Source: Takakia lepidozioides (Eukaryota > Streptophyta > Takakiopsida > Takakiales > Takakiaceae). Taken from it: 64,000 nt of DNA. Made by a program: the position numbers and the translations under genes. Position 1 is the first letter of the stretch, and the number at the start of each line of letters is the position of its first letter. A model generated the notes under the pieces. The model was not told the origin of the DNA and ran no database searches. It worked only from the letters and a program-made list of their open reading frames with translations. Where the stretch lies: NCBI GenBank assembly GCA_030704615.1, contig CM060731.1:85662756-85726755 (forward strand), in the 5' to 3' direction. Of this stretch, positions 1 to 10,824 are shown in pieces.

Positions 1-351
1 TCTGCGCCCGAGGCGACTTCATCCGGGCTTCCCCTGTTGGATATTGGGTGCCGAATTTCCATTCGGGGGTAGTAATGTGACGGCACGGTGCCGGCTTCTC
101 CCCTTCAGCCGTCATCATCCGGACGGCCCCCCACTTTCTGACTGCATACCGTTGGCAGTTATTGCGCAAAGACCAGGGGCCGCATTCCGGAGACAAGGTT
201 CATTAACACTCTGACTGTGGATTTTTGAGATAGTTGGCTCCCTGGATTTGGATCAGGCTTCGTCGCTCGGACAAATCGGCATCGCATTCATTCCCATCGC
301 TGCATCCCCCTTCTACCAGGGAGCTTCCCCGCACTCCATCCTGGGAGTCTT
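1..351. other. Non-coding 5' edge of window
   Basis: No coding sequence, repeat or RNA gene is recognised here. It precedes the first transposase reading frame and may hold its 5' untranslated part or terminal repeat, but no terminal inverted repeat could be paired by eye. Confidence 0.4.
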
Positions 352-2454
352 GTGTGCACATCTCCCATGGCGGAAAACCCGAGCGCTACAGTGTACTGCC
401 CTCCTCACGAGCATAGAGCTTCATTTCCGTGCAGAGGGGACACCTGCCGGGTGATGGAGAAATATCTGTGCGTTCGATACCACCTGAAACCGGGGTCGGT
501 TTTTTTGGAGGAGGAAAGGAAGGACTCTAACGGCCTTGTTGTCGACAGTATTGTTGTGCTCCACGATGATTTCGGCGATGGCAGGGAATGGCGAGTTCCA
601 CCATTGGACAGCGTCATATACAGGGCTGTTGGGGACTTTATTTGCCCGCCAAATGCACCTTCTATCCTGGCGCCTTCCACGAAACAATCCGCGAATCAGA
701 GAGTGGCTACCTCAAAGAGAGAAGTCCGCAACGAAGTAAATCCAGAGCCGAACCCATCCATGAAGACGAGCCAGAACCGGGTTGTTCACAACCTGTCCGA
801 CTCAGACGAGGTCATGGAAGTTCCGAGGTCGTCCTGGAGATCAGGCAAGTCCTCAATGGACGTCAGTGGAGGAGGGAGTCATATTCCCAGCACGAGCACC
901 GCAGTTCGATCTATTCTTGAAATTCTGCGAGGGCTTCACCTGGAGGGACACCGGTCGGAGCTGGCCGGGCTGGACTACAGCAAGTTCGCAATTAAATCGG
1001 TTACATGCCTTCCCGCCGACGTCGACGGTAATATCTTCTTTGAGTTCCCTCCTCGGGCGGACTACTCGAGGGCGTCCGGAATGTTGACAGATATGGATAG
1101 AAAACATGACGGTCATCCTTGGTGCGTTACCAAAACCACCAGCATGAAGATGCTCGATGGTGTGCGGGTGCGCTACGTTGTTTGTGCGGGCGCGTTGCGG
1201 TGTTTCTCCCCAACTTGCTTCCACTTTAAATCCAGAGGTCACAGGAACGAGACCGATTGGACAGGCACAGCTCATCAACCATTTTGAGCTCAGGAGAAGG
1301 TTCCGAACTCCACATTTAAGTGTGCGCATTGCAAAGAACCACCACACTGCATGTCTGTTTGTAATGCCAAGCAGTTCTATGTGTTGCACCGTTTCCCTGA
1401 CCTCACACCAGCTTGCATACACGTTGGTTCCCATTGTCACAAATTGGCGAGGGGGAACTCGCGGGAGGCTGCCCACGAAGCAGAGCAGCTCGTTCAGGAG
1501 GAGGTTAAGTTGAGATCGGGTGCCAAACCCAAACAGATACAGCTCCAAGCCGCCCATAAGATGGCATTGGCCAGAATTATGTCGGAAGAGGGCTCCGATA
1601 GAGTTCCTCTCGACGAGAAGGAAATGGAGGCATTGCTGGAGTCGGTGTCCCACGTATGTTCACCGAATGTCCGAAACCACATTGTCTCATGCAAACAGAA
1701 AATTGGGCGTGGCTCGGATATGCACTCCATTCTGGAGGTGAAGCGACGATGTGGATATGACTACATTCATGGAAGTAGGTTTCCAGGACAATGGACTGAG
1801 GCAGATCGTTGTTTCGTATTCAAAATGTCCACGTGTGGACCTGGCAGCGGCGTCGAACTGGTTGACAGGATGACGAGTAGGAACTTGTCAAACAGTTTGG
1901 TCATGTTCGACCATATCAAGTGAATTACAAATCACCAGTGGGTGACAATGGGTGCACATGTCTACGACACCCACTGCAGGATGCTAATGACAATTGCTAT
2001 TTGTGAGATGAAAGGAGAGGACACACAATCGGAGATGCTTCTTTGGCAGGGAATAAACGAACAGATGGCCAAGGCGGGATTGCCCCCTCCGAATTTCCGT
2101 GGTTTCATGGCAGACAACGCACAAGCAAATTGGGCTGCCATCCGAAGGGTGTACGGGCAAGACCCCAATGTTCCCATGGAAGGCAAGGAGAGATCTTGTG
2201 GGTTCCATTTTCTGCAAAGCCTTTCGCAGTACACAACCAGGCTCGTGGCGCCAGATTTCAGAGAGGAGCACCGTTCCATGTGCCTTGCGTGGAAGCGCGC
2301 TCCTACCTTGGATGATGCAGAGACACAGTTTGCATGCATACGGGCTTGGTGGACATCGTCAGGTGTTGTAAGGAAATCAGACGAGGGAGCAATGGTCAGT
2401 TGGCTAGCATGGTGGCATTATCGTTTCCTCCAGTTCGGCGACTATATGCGGGAG
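352..2454 (+). pseudogene. MULE-like transposase, copy A (decayed)
   Basis: One frame runs from 352 to a likely splice donor (GAG|GTGAGT) at 2454 and is broken only by TGA at 1285-1287 and 1921-1923. Both stops are explained by CGA to TGA; copy B has Arg at the second position. The N-terminal third is low-complexity. A Cys/His-rich zinc-binding-like region (CAHCKEPPHC at about 1326) precedes the transposase core. The core shows VYDTHCRMLMTIAI, GFMADNAQANWAAI and a Cys/His pair, as in the DDE domain of Mutator-like transposases. It aligns with copy B from about 1718. It ends before the C-terminal half, so it is a truncated relic. Family assignment comes from the motif pattern and is moderately secure. 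Confidence 0.6.
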
Positions 2455-2529
2455 GTGAGTTGCACGTCTGAAAATGCTAAGTCCGAACTGGCTAAGTCCG
2501 AACATGCACTGGAAAAATGGCGCTGAATT

Positions 2530-2915
2530 ACCTGTCATGAGGGGACCTATAGCCGCGGAATTCGTTCCCATTTTTCGCCAGAGAGACCTATTACCGCGAA
2601 ATACGTCGCCGTTTTTCAGGTTACGGACCCTATTACCGCGAAATTCGGCGCCATATTTGCACATGTCGCTGGGAATTGGCAAGAGCGGAAGACGAAATAT
2701 CATGAGCACAACTGTCAAAAGTGCAATTTTCCCTTCAAGGGGCCGATTAATATATTTGTTTTTCCTGACACATTGCATTAAATTATTGTTTTTTATTGTT
2801 TTTTATTTTCAAAATTTGTACTTCTGCTCATGAAAACCGATTGTGTTACTACTCTGCTCATGCCGCTCATGCCGCTCATGCCGCTCATGCTCATGAAATA
2901 GCAAACCTCACAGAG
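2530..2915. repeat. Spacer with short degenerate repeats between transposase copies
   Basis: About 2540-2660 holds three diverged units of roughly 43 bp, each with a CCTATTACCGCGAAAT-like core. About 2828-2895 holds clustered GCTCATG words, including three tandem copies of GCTCATGCC. The same two word types recur together near 21.2-21.9 kb and 61.4-61.8 kb. The stretch separates the two transposase copies and carries no gene. Confidence 0.6.
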
Positions 2916-2919
2916 GGTA

Positions 2920-5140
2920 CATGGATAACATTATGGAATTGAAGGGACGGAGCAGGTATGACTACATTCAAGAGAGTGAGTTCCCAGGTCAAGGGTCGAA
3001 CAAAATCTACATTTTAAAATGTCGATAGCCGGGGAAGGCAGCGGAGTCAGTCTTGTCAATCGCATGCAGAAGGGTGGCGATCTCCCAAACTGTTTCCTTA
3101 TGTTTGATTACGTGAAACGAGTGAAAGATTGGACAACAATGGCGTGTCATGTTTACGATCCTTTCTACCAGCGAGTCATGACAATTGCAGTGTGTGACAT
3201 GCAATCAGAGGACGCGGATTCGCAGCAGCTAATGTGGAGAAGTCTCATTTGTGTCATGGCCTCCCAGGGTGTCCCGTCTCCAAATTTCGTCGGATTTATG
3301 GCCGACAATGCTCAAGCAAATTTCAAAGCAGTTCGCATTGTGTTTGGATCAGGAGATCCAAAGGTGCCAATGCCAGGAAGAGAGCGAACATGTCTTTTCC
3401 ATTGGACGCAGTCCCTGGAGAAACATACAAAGGCAGACATCAAATCGGACATGCGGCCTATTCATCTTAGGCTATGCAAACAATACAAAGATGCCAAAAG
3501 CATGGCAGAGGCGAATACATTGTTCCAGACAATTTGTGCCTGGTGGTTCTCATCTGGGGCTGCATCAAAAGACAATATGAGAGCGCTAGAAGACTGGCTG
3601 GCATTTTGGCACTTCCGGTATAGACAATGGGGAGCATGCATGACAACGGTGCGTGAATTTGAAAACGTGCAAATTTCATTGAGTTTGTATCCATTTCCAA
3701 TCATGTCTGTTGTGATGGGGTGTGCATGTCCTCTTTCTGATATATGTTTTCCCGTTCTGCAGCACTTGTCAATAGAGGAGATGGCAGACATGCCCTCTTG
3801 CAATCTAGCGGAGACAGTGCACAATGCATGGTTGCAGCAATCTGGAAAGCGGGGCCGGGATTTGTATGTGGCGACAGCAGATGATCTGATTCGAGCTCTA
3901 CATCAACAAACGAGATATCGGGAGTTCTTGCGGGGTGGCGTTGGTGGCACAGGTCCAGACAAGTCTGAGTTGATGTTGCGAGCGGCAAGAAGATCGGAGG
4001 ATCCGAACAAGATTGCTAGGGCTGTCAGCATGTGTGCGGAAGGAACTCCTTTGGTGTCCAGAGTTCCCCATCTGGAGGGCGAGGAGAGATTTGGGTCTTA
4101 CAAATGGAAATTGAACACCCCTCCTGGGTCCGATGCGGACTCGCACAGGCCTGACAGGGACAACTTCTCCACTCCGCGTGTTCCATTGCATCAGAGGTTT
4201 GTTTCCGGAATATCCAGTGCGGAGGAACCTTTCTCACAAAGGCAAACGCATGCATCTCCCACTGTCAGTGCAATGGGGCAGGAGGCAAATGTGCTCCCCC
4301 CTATGGTGGAGTCCATGTGCCCCGACGAAGCCTGGCACATAGAACGCACCAGTGTTGGGTCTCAAGTGAAGTGCACGACAATCAAAGCTACCAATCGTGA
4401 GAAGTGCAAGTCCTCCATATCCAGAGGCAGTGTCCGCACTCTGGCTCCAACCTTCATTGGTTTGTTCTAGCCTTACGGGCAAGCAGAGGTGAAGAACCAC
4501 AAATTATGGTTCTGCCTTGACGACTGTGGTAGGTACGTGCGTGGGACTGTGCGACCATCGGTCATCATGAAGCCTCCTCCACCAAGTGTTTGGCCTGTGA
4601 AGGTGGGGACACATCTCACAACTCCTTGACATGTTGGAGGAGGCAGGCTTCTCCCTTCAGCGACAACCCTATGTACATGCAGGTGCTTCTACTTCAGCAA
4701 GTTCTCGAATGCCACCACCCAACGCTGATGCATGGCCAACAAAATGAAATGGGAAGCTGGTTCGTCGTTTCCCTCCGACTGCCAAACACTTCGGCAAGGT
4801 GGAATCCGCTTGAATGCTTCAAGGTCGTGTTACAGGCACTACGGAAGTTCCACATCCCGGGTATGGTCGGATCTACACTATGATGACCTCCACATCTGCT
4901 ATGCATGACAGATTCTATGACATCACAATTTCAAATTTCCCCAACTGCACCTGTCCTGATTTTGTTGACATGCTTTCAACAAGTTTGGGAAAGAGAGGAA
5001 AATTTATACCCTGCAAGCATTTGTATTTTATCTTCTTGAATAGAATGGTTTGTGATCCCAAACGCGACATCTTCATGCACCAGGCCACCATGAGTTTCAA
5101 CGAGGTGAATACACTTATGCAGCGGGATAGAAGCACATAG
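2920..5140 (+). pseudogene. MULE-like transposase with C-terminal SWIM zinc finger, copy B (decayed)
   Basis: The core from 3019 repeats copy A: VYDPFYQRVMTIAV, GFMADNAQANFKAV and a Cys-x-x-x-His in CLFHW. A likely intron lies between a donor after 3650 (ACG|GTGCGT) and an acceptor at about 3762 (TTCTGCAG). The next exon encodes SCNLAETVHNAWL and runs to a TAG at 4468-4470; TAG replaces a likely CAG, because the same frame continues with homology to the copy at 9.1-9.5 kb. A frameshift follows near 4615. The C-terminus carries a SWIM zinc finger: CTC at 4946-4954 and CKH at 5012-5020. SWIM domains are typical of plant MULE transposases and FAR1/FHY3-type relatives. No full-length frame survives. 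Confidence 0.65.
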
Positions 5141-6120
5141 CATCCTCTTCACTTTGGTCATCTGCAATTTCCATTACTGGATTTCACATGAATTGAAACT
5201 TGAACTTGATGTCCCTTCGTATATTTGGTACCAGTCCAGCCTTTAATTATGTTGTGCAATGTGTGCCATTTCTTGTGTGTAGTCGTTGCAAAATAAATGG
5301 AATGGATGCAAATGCTTTCACAAGTTGTTCCTGAATTTTTAGTTGTGGTGTTTTGGATGAATGAATGCCACTGCTATAGGCCCCTCGGCTATAGGTGCTA
5401 TATGTTTTTGTTGACATGGCATCCGCCACGTTGTCCAAATGCCACGTCATTTTGTCGACTGCCACATCAGCAGACCCTCGCCGCGTCAGCCTCACATTCA
5501 TGCCACGTCAGCGTGTGCCTACGCTCATGCCACATCAGCTGGTGTGAGCCTACGCTCGCGCCACGTCATCCTACGCTCACGTTCACGCGGTAGCGTCGTC
5601 CCGCAGGGAAGAAACGGGGGGGGGGGCGGGTCAGGGGCCAGGGGATGGGGCCCCGCGAGGCTACTGTAATTACAGAGTGTTTTTGGCCGTGGTGTTCGTG
5701 GCCAGTATCACTGTGGCTGGCTTGTTAGGTTTACACAAGCCCTTGCTGAATGGTTGCATAATGACCTACATGTACCCTACGTACATCCCAGTCCCTGTGC
5801 CCCCCTGATGGCTCTTGGAGTAAATGAAGTGTGGTGAGCTCACTATAAAACCATTAGGTGCAAATCCGCGGTCAGATTACAAAGAAACCTACTGCAATGC
5901 GTCGCAAGTAGGCACCGCACACCAGATGGACGTTACATCGCATGCATTACTTGTGCAACTCCCACGAACAATCCGCACTCCAAAACATCTGCCTTGGAAA
6001 AGTTTCTCCTGGTGATCACAAGCTTGGATGTTGACGTGAGACATGGCATGACAAATCCCTCACTTTCAAGCCAGGCGAGCTATGCACTGCATCCTCTAAA
6101 CAAGCCCAAGGGCATATGCC
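5141..6120. other. Intergenic; CCACGTCA-word cluster and G-rich tract
   Basis: No gene is recognised. From about 5420 to 5580 the words GCCACGTCA, GCCACATCA and GCCGCGTCA recur about every 20-35 bp, with CCTACGCTCA between some of them. A G-rich run (about 5609-5660) follows directly and could form a quadruplex. The rest, to 6120, shows nothing recognisable. Confidence 0.5.
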
Positions 6121-6379
6121 AGTTCTAGCGATGGCTTAGTCCGTAAGTGCCAGAAGAGGCATTGTGGACTCCCTCTCTTGATCCTATTCCAGAAGCTGTG
6201 GTCATGGTTGAGGTGCCTAATTTTATCAACTGTGCCGCTACAGCTGCCGCTTCCCGCTGACCGTCTACCCATGGAGGTTTCTTGTAGCTATCCTTCCACA
6301 GGGAACCATAGGTAATCTGGAGCTTGAAATCCGACCCTCTTGGATGAGTATGGACCCACACTCTATCATGCTCCTTCAA

Positions 6380-6563
6380 CTATCACTGCCTCTGCACAAA
6401 TCATGCATACATCCTTGCCTTGCTGCCAATGCGATCATTGCACTCCACGACACCACATCTCGTTGAGCCACAGTCGAACACTACCTTCGCATCTTCAATG
6501 CTCCCACATTCGGCATACATGTCCACCAGGGCGGTGTTCAGAATGACAAACCCTACAATTATG
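6380..6563 (-). pseudogene. PPR protein fragment
   Basis: Read on the minus strand from about 6562, the frame gives ILNTALVDMYAECGSIEDAK followed by VVFD, and further on VVECNDRIG. This is the classic pentatricopeptide repeat signature of plant PLS-type proteins (NALVDMYAKCG, then VVSWNAMI). PPR proteins bind organellar RNA for editing, splicing or stability. Only about one and a half repeats remain before a TGA. The fragment ends where the LINE on the opposite strand begins, so it is probably an old gene remnant cut by or captured with that element. Confidence 0.6.
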
Positions 6564-7526
6564 GCAATATTTGAAGCACTCTCCCAGCTACCCTCCTTTT
6601 CCCCCCCATACTATATTTTCACAGACAGCCTTACCTCACTATTTCTTCTTCGCAACCACCTCTCCAGCCCCTACTGCCACCTTCACCACTCAGACCGGAA
6701 CCTCATTGCAGCTATCATTAACCGTGCGGCTTCCATTAATCACCCCATACACTTTCTCAAAGTTCGCTCCCACACTGGTATCATCGGTAACGAAAACGCA
6801 GACCTCCTCGCCCAGGCAGGGGCCGCCCAACCCCCACTGGATCCCACGGCCGACCCCATCCATATTGCTCACACTCACCCATTCTGGCTAATTCACCTAG
6901 TACCAGGACCCCCTACTACCAAGCCCATACATAACCTAAAATGCACTCTCACACTTGAAGCACACAAACAAGCCTCATCCTCTACCAGCCATACCAAAGC
7001 CCATATCCAAAAATGGACACAATCTACAGTTCTTCACCACAAATTGTCAAAGTACTTCTGGCACACCAAGACTGTCACCGACGTGCAAATCCGACAAACA
7101 TTCAAATTTCGTTACGCCCAATACATGGGACACCAACGCAAGCACATCTTCTGGCCACGCCTATTCCCTTCCCCCAACTGCCCGTTATGCTCACATACAC
7201 ATACAGTACATGACACCTGGCCCCACCTCCTTAGTCAATGTACTCACCCCGTTATACATGGTCTCCGCGTCACTCGCCATAATTACGCAGTTTGGCACAT
7301 CCATAAACTTCTCATGTCCAGATCAGAAACCAGATGGTTCTCTCTCAATGCTGGTACCTACCAAGGCCGACCCCTGACCACACTGTCCCTCACTGGATAC
7401 TTCCGTGTACTTGTCATCACTCACCCTGTATATGCCTTCTCGGCTCTGCCCGAATATCATACTTGTCCAAGGCTTACCCATCAATGCCCCCCTACCCACT
7501 TCCCCTTCCCCAGAATTAACCATTAA
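6544..7526 (+). pseudogene. LINE C-terminal fragment: RNase H and zinc knuckle
   Basis: The frame encodes an RNase H domain of the type found at the end of some non-LTR retrotransposon ORF2 proteins: AIFEALSQL holds the conserved Glu, YIFTDSLTSL the second Asp, and SHTGIIGNENADLLA the His and last Asp. The first catalytic Asp is missing. A zf-RVT-like knuckle follows (CPLC, then HLLSQC). The 5' side is missing, as expected from 5' truncation during target-primed reverse transcription. The ORF ends at 7526 and is followed by a structured 3' region. The frame is open, but without reverse transcriptase the copy cannot move by itself. Confidence 0.75.
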
Positions 7527-8290
7527 TTTCGTTGAATTTATACTGTAATGACCGATACCCAGCCCCCCTCATCCTCGCCATCCGCCAGCGTGGATGGCGC
7601 ACCGGTCCCCGATCAGTTATCACAGCCGGTACTAGAGGTGGGACCATCATACCGCCAGTATAAACGCACTACACGACAATCTTAAAATCCCTATCCCCTC
7701 GATCCACAAATGCTTTAAAGCCATCCACCTCACTACGATCCGCTCCCTCACTGCCATCATCACCAATAAGCGACAACTCGAGTCCAACCCCTCTCCGGCA
7801 TCCCAGGGTATCCTGGGGTACCCCCGGGTACCCTAGGTACCCTAGGCACCGCTACCCTATTTACTACCTCCTCCTGGTTACCCGGTGTCCCCTGGACAGT
7901 GTTCTCTTTATAGGGCCTACCCCCGAAAGGGGGCAGTAGCCGTAAGGCGAAGTGACTCTTAGTTATGCCGACTTTGGCCGGACTCTTCTCTCTCTCGCCC
8001 AGATTTCCTTTAGGCTTCTTCCCCCAGCTGCGGCATTTTCTTTGCTTCTGATCTCGGAAAGATGATGGAAAGACACGAAAATGGGGGAATGGTGGCAGGA
8101 GTGACCTTACGGGATGGAATGCTATGGAGCTGGGATTCCTCCCTACCTGCTTATTTGACTTAGGTGAATGGAGGGGGGATGCGCTCTGGATGAAGTAGGG
8201 ATGGATGGAGGTAGGATGTAGTCTGGATGAACTTACGCTTTACGCACGAGGATGAGCTGGCAACAGCTTACGGCTTTTAATACAGACTGT
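7527..8290 (+). other. Probable LINE 3' UTR and flank with GNRA-capped hairpins
   Basis: No coding sequence. From 7795 to 7850 there are overlapping GGTACCC/GGGTACC palindromes. Two adjacent hairpins follow: CCCCC-GAAA-GGGGG at 7920-7933 and GCC-GTAA-GGC at 7939-7948, both closed by GNRA tetraloops. Position downstream of the RNase H ORF suggests a LINE 3' UTR, where structured RNA can recruit the reverse transcriptase. The poly(A) or end of the element is not clear. Confidence 0.4.
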
Positions 8291-8385
8291 CTTATTCTAA
8301 CAGCTAGTTTAGGATTAGATTAGGATGGAACTACGTGATGTGGCTTCTTTCTATGATGGCTATGCTGGAACGACATCTGGCTGAC

Positions 8386-8409
8386 TTGTATATAAGTGCC
8401 ACGTGGCAC
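8386..8409 (+). promoter_or_regulatory. TATA-like box next to a palindromic G-box
   Basis: TGTATATAAG at 8386-8395 runs directly into a perfect 14-bp palindrome, GTGCCACGTGGCAC (8396-8409), containing the plant G-box core CACGTG bound by bZIP and bHLH factors. No gene follows in either direction before the chromovirus fragment, so this may be a relic of another element's promoter or chance. Confidence 0.3.
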
Positions 8410-8469
8410 AAAGATTAGATTACGACCTAATGCTATTTAAGCTGCACTGCCGTGGGCCACTGCGACTCC

Positions 8470-9077
8470 CTAAGCTACCACGACCCCTCGTGGAGCCCCC
8501 CCACCGCAACCCGGTTTGTGGGGCTCCACATAGTGAGCTCCTCCACCTCCTTGAGTGCCTTCGACACTCAAGGGTGCTTCATCCCCCATTTCCTATTCGC
8601 TGCCGCTGCCCCCACCACAGGGGCAACCCCTCTTATCTCCCAACCCCCCGCCCTCAAGCTGGCAAAGGGCTGCGACACACACCCCTACCAACGAGGAGTC
8701 GATGTCCTCATCGACTTGTCTTTTTTTTGTGGAAACTAACATCCAAGTTGTGGCGTCCCACATCAAGGAGTTTGTTTCCGTACTATGGCGTCCCATGGCA
8801 AAGAACCAAACCCCCACTTGACTTTTCTCCCCACTAGCTAGTTTGGCCGACTTCCTCCAAGTCAAGGCCAAAGCTCCACCCAGTGCACTCTTCTTGGCCC
8901 TCTTCATGGCCAAGAAACGACTCTCTTCGAGGATCGGATCGCCTTACTACAACAACATTGCTTGCGACCGCTCGTGATGCCGCTTTGCCATCACCTTGAG
9001 CATGGGTTTGCTTGAACCCCTTTGACTAGGAAGATAACCTTGAACCAACCGTGCACCCCAATCACTACAATTGGGCC
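8470..9077 (-). mobile_element. Chromovirus 3' fragment (partial LTR plus 3' internal region)
   Basis: 8470-8677 matches the terminal part of the chromovirus LTR seen complete at 26696-27422, 31202-31926 and elsewhere, ending in the mutated terminus TGCGACA. 8678-9077 matches the internal region next to the LTR at 27423-27837, including the purine-rich run preceding the LTR on the minus strand. Both copies lose similarity at the same CAATTGGG word. Here the break falls inside the SWIM codons of the neighbouring transposase. Confidence 0.7.
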
Positions 9078-9530
9078 GGACAAGTGCAATTAGGAAAATC
9101 GCCAATAGTAATCTCATAGGTCCTGTCATGAACAACCGATCCAGAGGTTGCCATGGTGTACACCCGCCCATAGCCTGGCAAGGGGACATTCACAATTTGG
9201 GCGACGCGACACTGCAGGGTTCTAGCAGACTCTATCTTGCACCCATTATTTGCACCAGCCTCAACCCGACGTACCGCCTTTCCATTCTTTTTTCTGGGCC
9301 AATCGTTGCCCTGTTGAGGACGTGCAGGAAAGTTGGAAGGGAAAGCCATTGGAGAAACCGGCGTTACGACAGTTGGGCCTCTGGGAAGGCGAAACCCGGC
9401 CTCCTCCAGTATGTCAATTTCCAATTTGGAGAGTGCGGTTCCTAACTTCACTGGCCACACGGCTGGAATTTGAGGCTTCATTATCACAGAATCCCGAACA
9501 GTCCCCATGACATAGCGCACAATGTCATCC
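9078..9530 (-). pseudogene. SWIM-type transposase fragment, copy C
   Basis: The minus-strand frame matches the C-terminal part of copy B: HKYWFCPDD for HKLWFCLDD, SVIMKP, VWPVK, EEAGF, PGYGRVYTM and FPNCTCP. It preserves sequence that copy B lost to a frameshift. It stops after the first two SWIM cysteines (9080-9088); the CxH half is gone, replaced by the chromovirus fragment. The zinc finger cannot fold, so this is a relic. The likely exon start is near 9555; upstream codons do not look coding. Confidence 0.65.
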
Positions 9531-10824
9531 GGGCAGAACCAGTACTTGTGAGGCCTAGACTCCCGCGACATACACACATTCATACAGACACTCAAGCACG
9601 CCGCCTCACGTAGTACGCACAAACATGAGATGAAAACCACCACCCCCACTGCGAGACTCAGTAGTGTCCTCTTCGTGACATTCCGTCTTCTCAGCCAGGC
9701 TCATCTGCCAACTACATTCCCCTTGATAACACTAAACCGGGAGAGGAAAGGGAATAACCCCCTGGCGCCGGAATCATGCTTCACAATGCCACTTCACAAA
9801 TTTTGGTTACGTTCCATCACATAATTCAACTGCTCCCAGGGGCGTTAGGTTTCACGGGTATAAGCCAACCGGAAATACAAAGGATTTATTCGAGCAACGT
9901 TTACGTGAGAATTGATTCCTCACTTAGTATGATATATGCCTGGAAAACATTTGTAGGCAAAAAACAAAACAGTGCTGCCGGGGAAGATATGCCGGCCGGC
10001 TTTATCTAGATCCCACCGGGTAACCCACAGCGGACGGAACTTCCCCAAGGGGACAACACGGACGGACACCGACAATGTGGACGGAAGTGGGATGCGTTCC
10101 TGGCTAGAGCGGACGGAATTTCCCCATGGGGGGACGAAACATGGAACGGACACCGACGATGTGGGATGCGTGGTGGGGCTGGCCGCGGGGTGCCAGTCTG
10201 GCTCTGCCCCTGCCCGGCACCAGCTGCCCGCTACTCTTGTCGCTATATTTATATTTGGGGCCGGGTCGGGGGGCGACGGGCGGGGAAACGACGGGCGGGG
10301 AGGTCTGGAAGGTGACGGCATTGGGGAGAGAGCAGGGCAGCGTGCGAGGGTAATTACATTGACGGTATGCGCAGAGGTTGGAGGTAAATGAGTAGACGGG
10401 ATTTTTGAATGCGGAGGTTGGCTTTTCTAGTGTACGAGGAAGAGGTTACTGGTCTAGGTGAAGGAAAGCCTGGTCTCGGGGGTGGGAGGGATGTATGGTG
10501 GAGACAGCAAGTACCTGAGATGGAGAGACGTTTGGAGTAGGCACAGAGTTTGCAGTAGTTTTGCAAGTTGTGGTGGAGGGCAGGGGTTTTAGGAGAGGGA
10601 GGTGTTGTGAAGGGATAGAGGAGCTTGCATCATTTCCGGTTTTCTAGGAGGCCGTTACTGTTCTAGGGACTAAGGTCAGTGAAGACTTTTGTTGTCTGCG
10701 CGTACTTCTTGAAGCAGTGGAGCGTGGCGGCCGAGCCAAGCGTGCAGATGAACATCTCGTAGCTAGCAGCTTCCTTGATTCGCGTCGTCACTGACTCAAA
10801 AGACAGCTTGGAACAGGACCCGCG
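9531..10824. other. Intergenic and CLB1 5' flank; local tandem duplication
   Basis: No gene is recognised. About 10029-10085 and 10107-10165 are diverged copies of one another (both contain GCGGACGGAA, TTCCCCA and ACGGACACCGACRATGTGG). 10255-10300 has GACGGGCGGGG repeats. The segment just upstream of 10825 presumably holds the CLB1-like promoter and 5' UTR, but no TATA box could be assigned. Confidence 0.45.
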
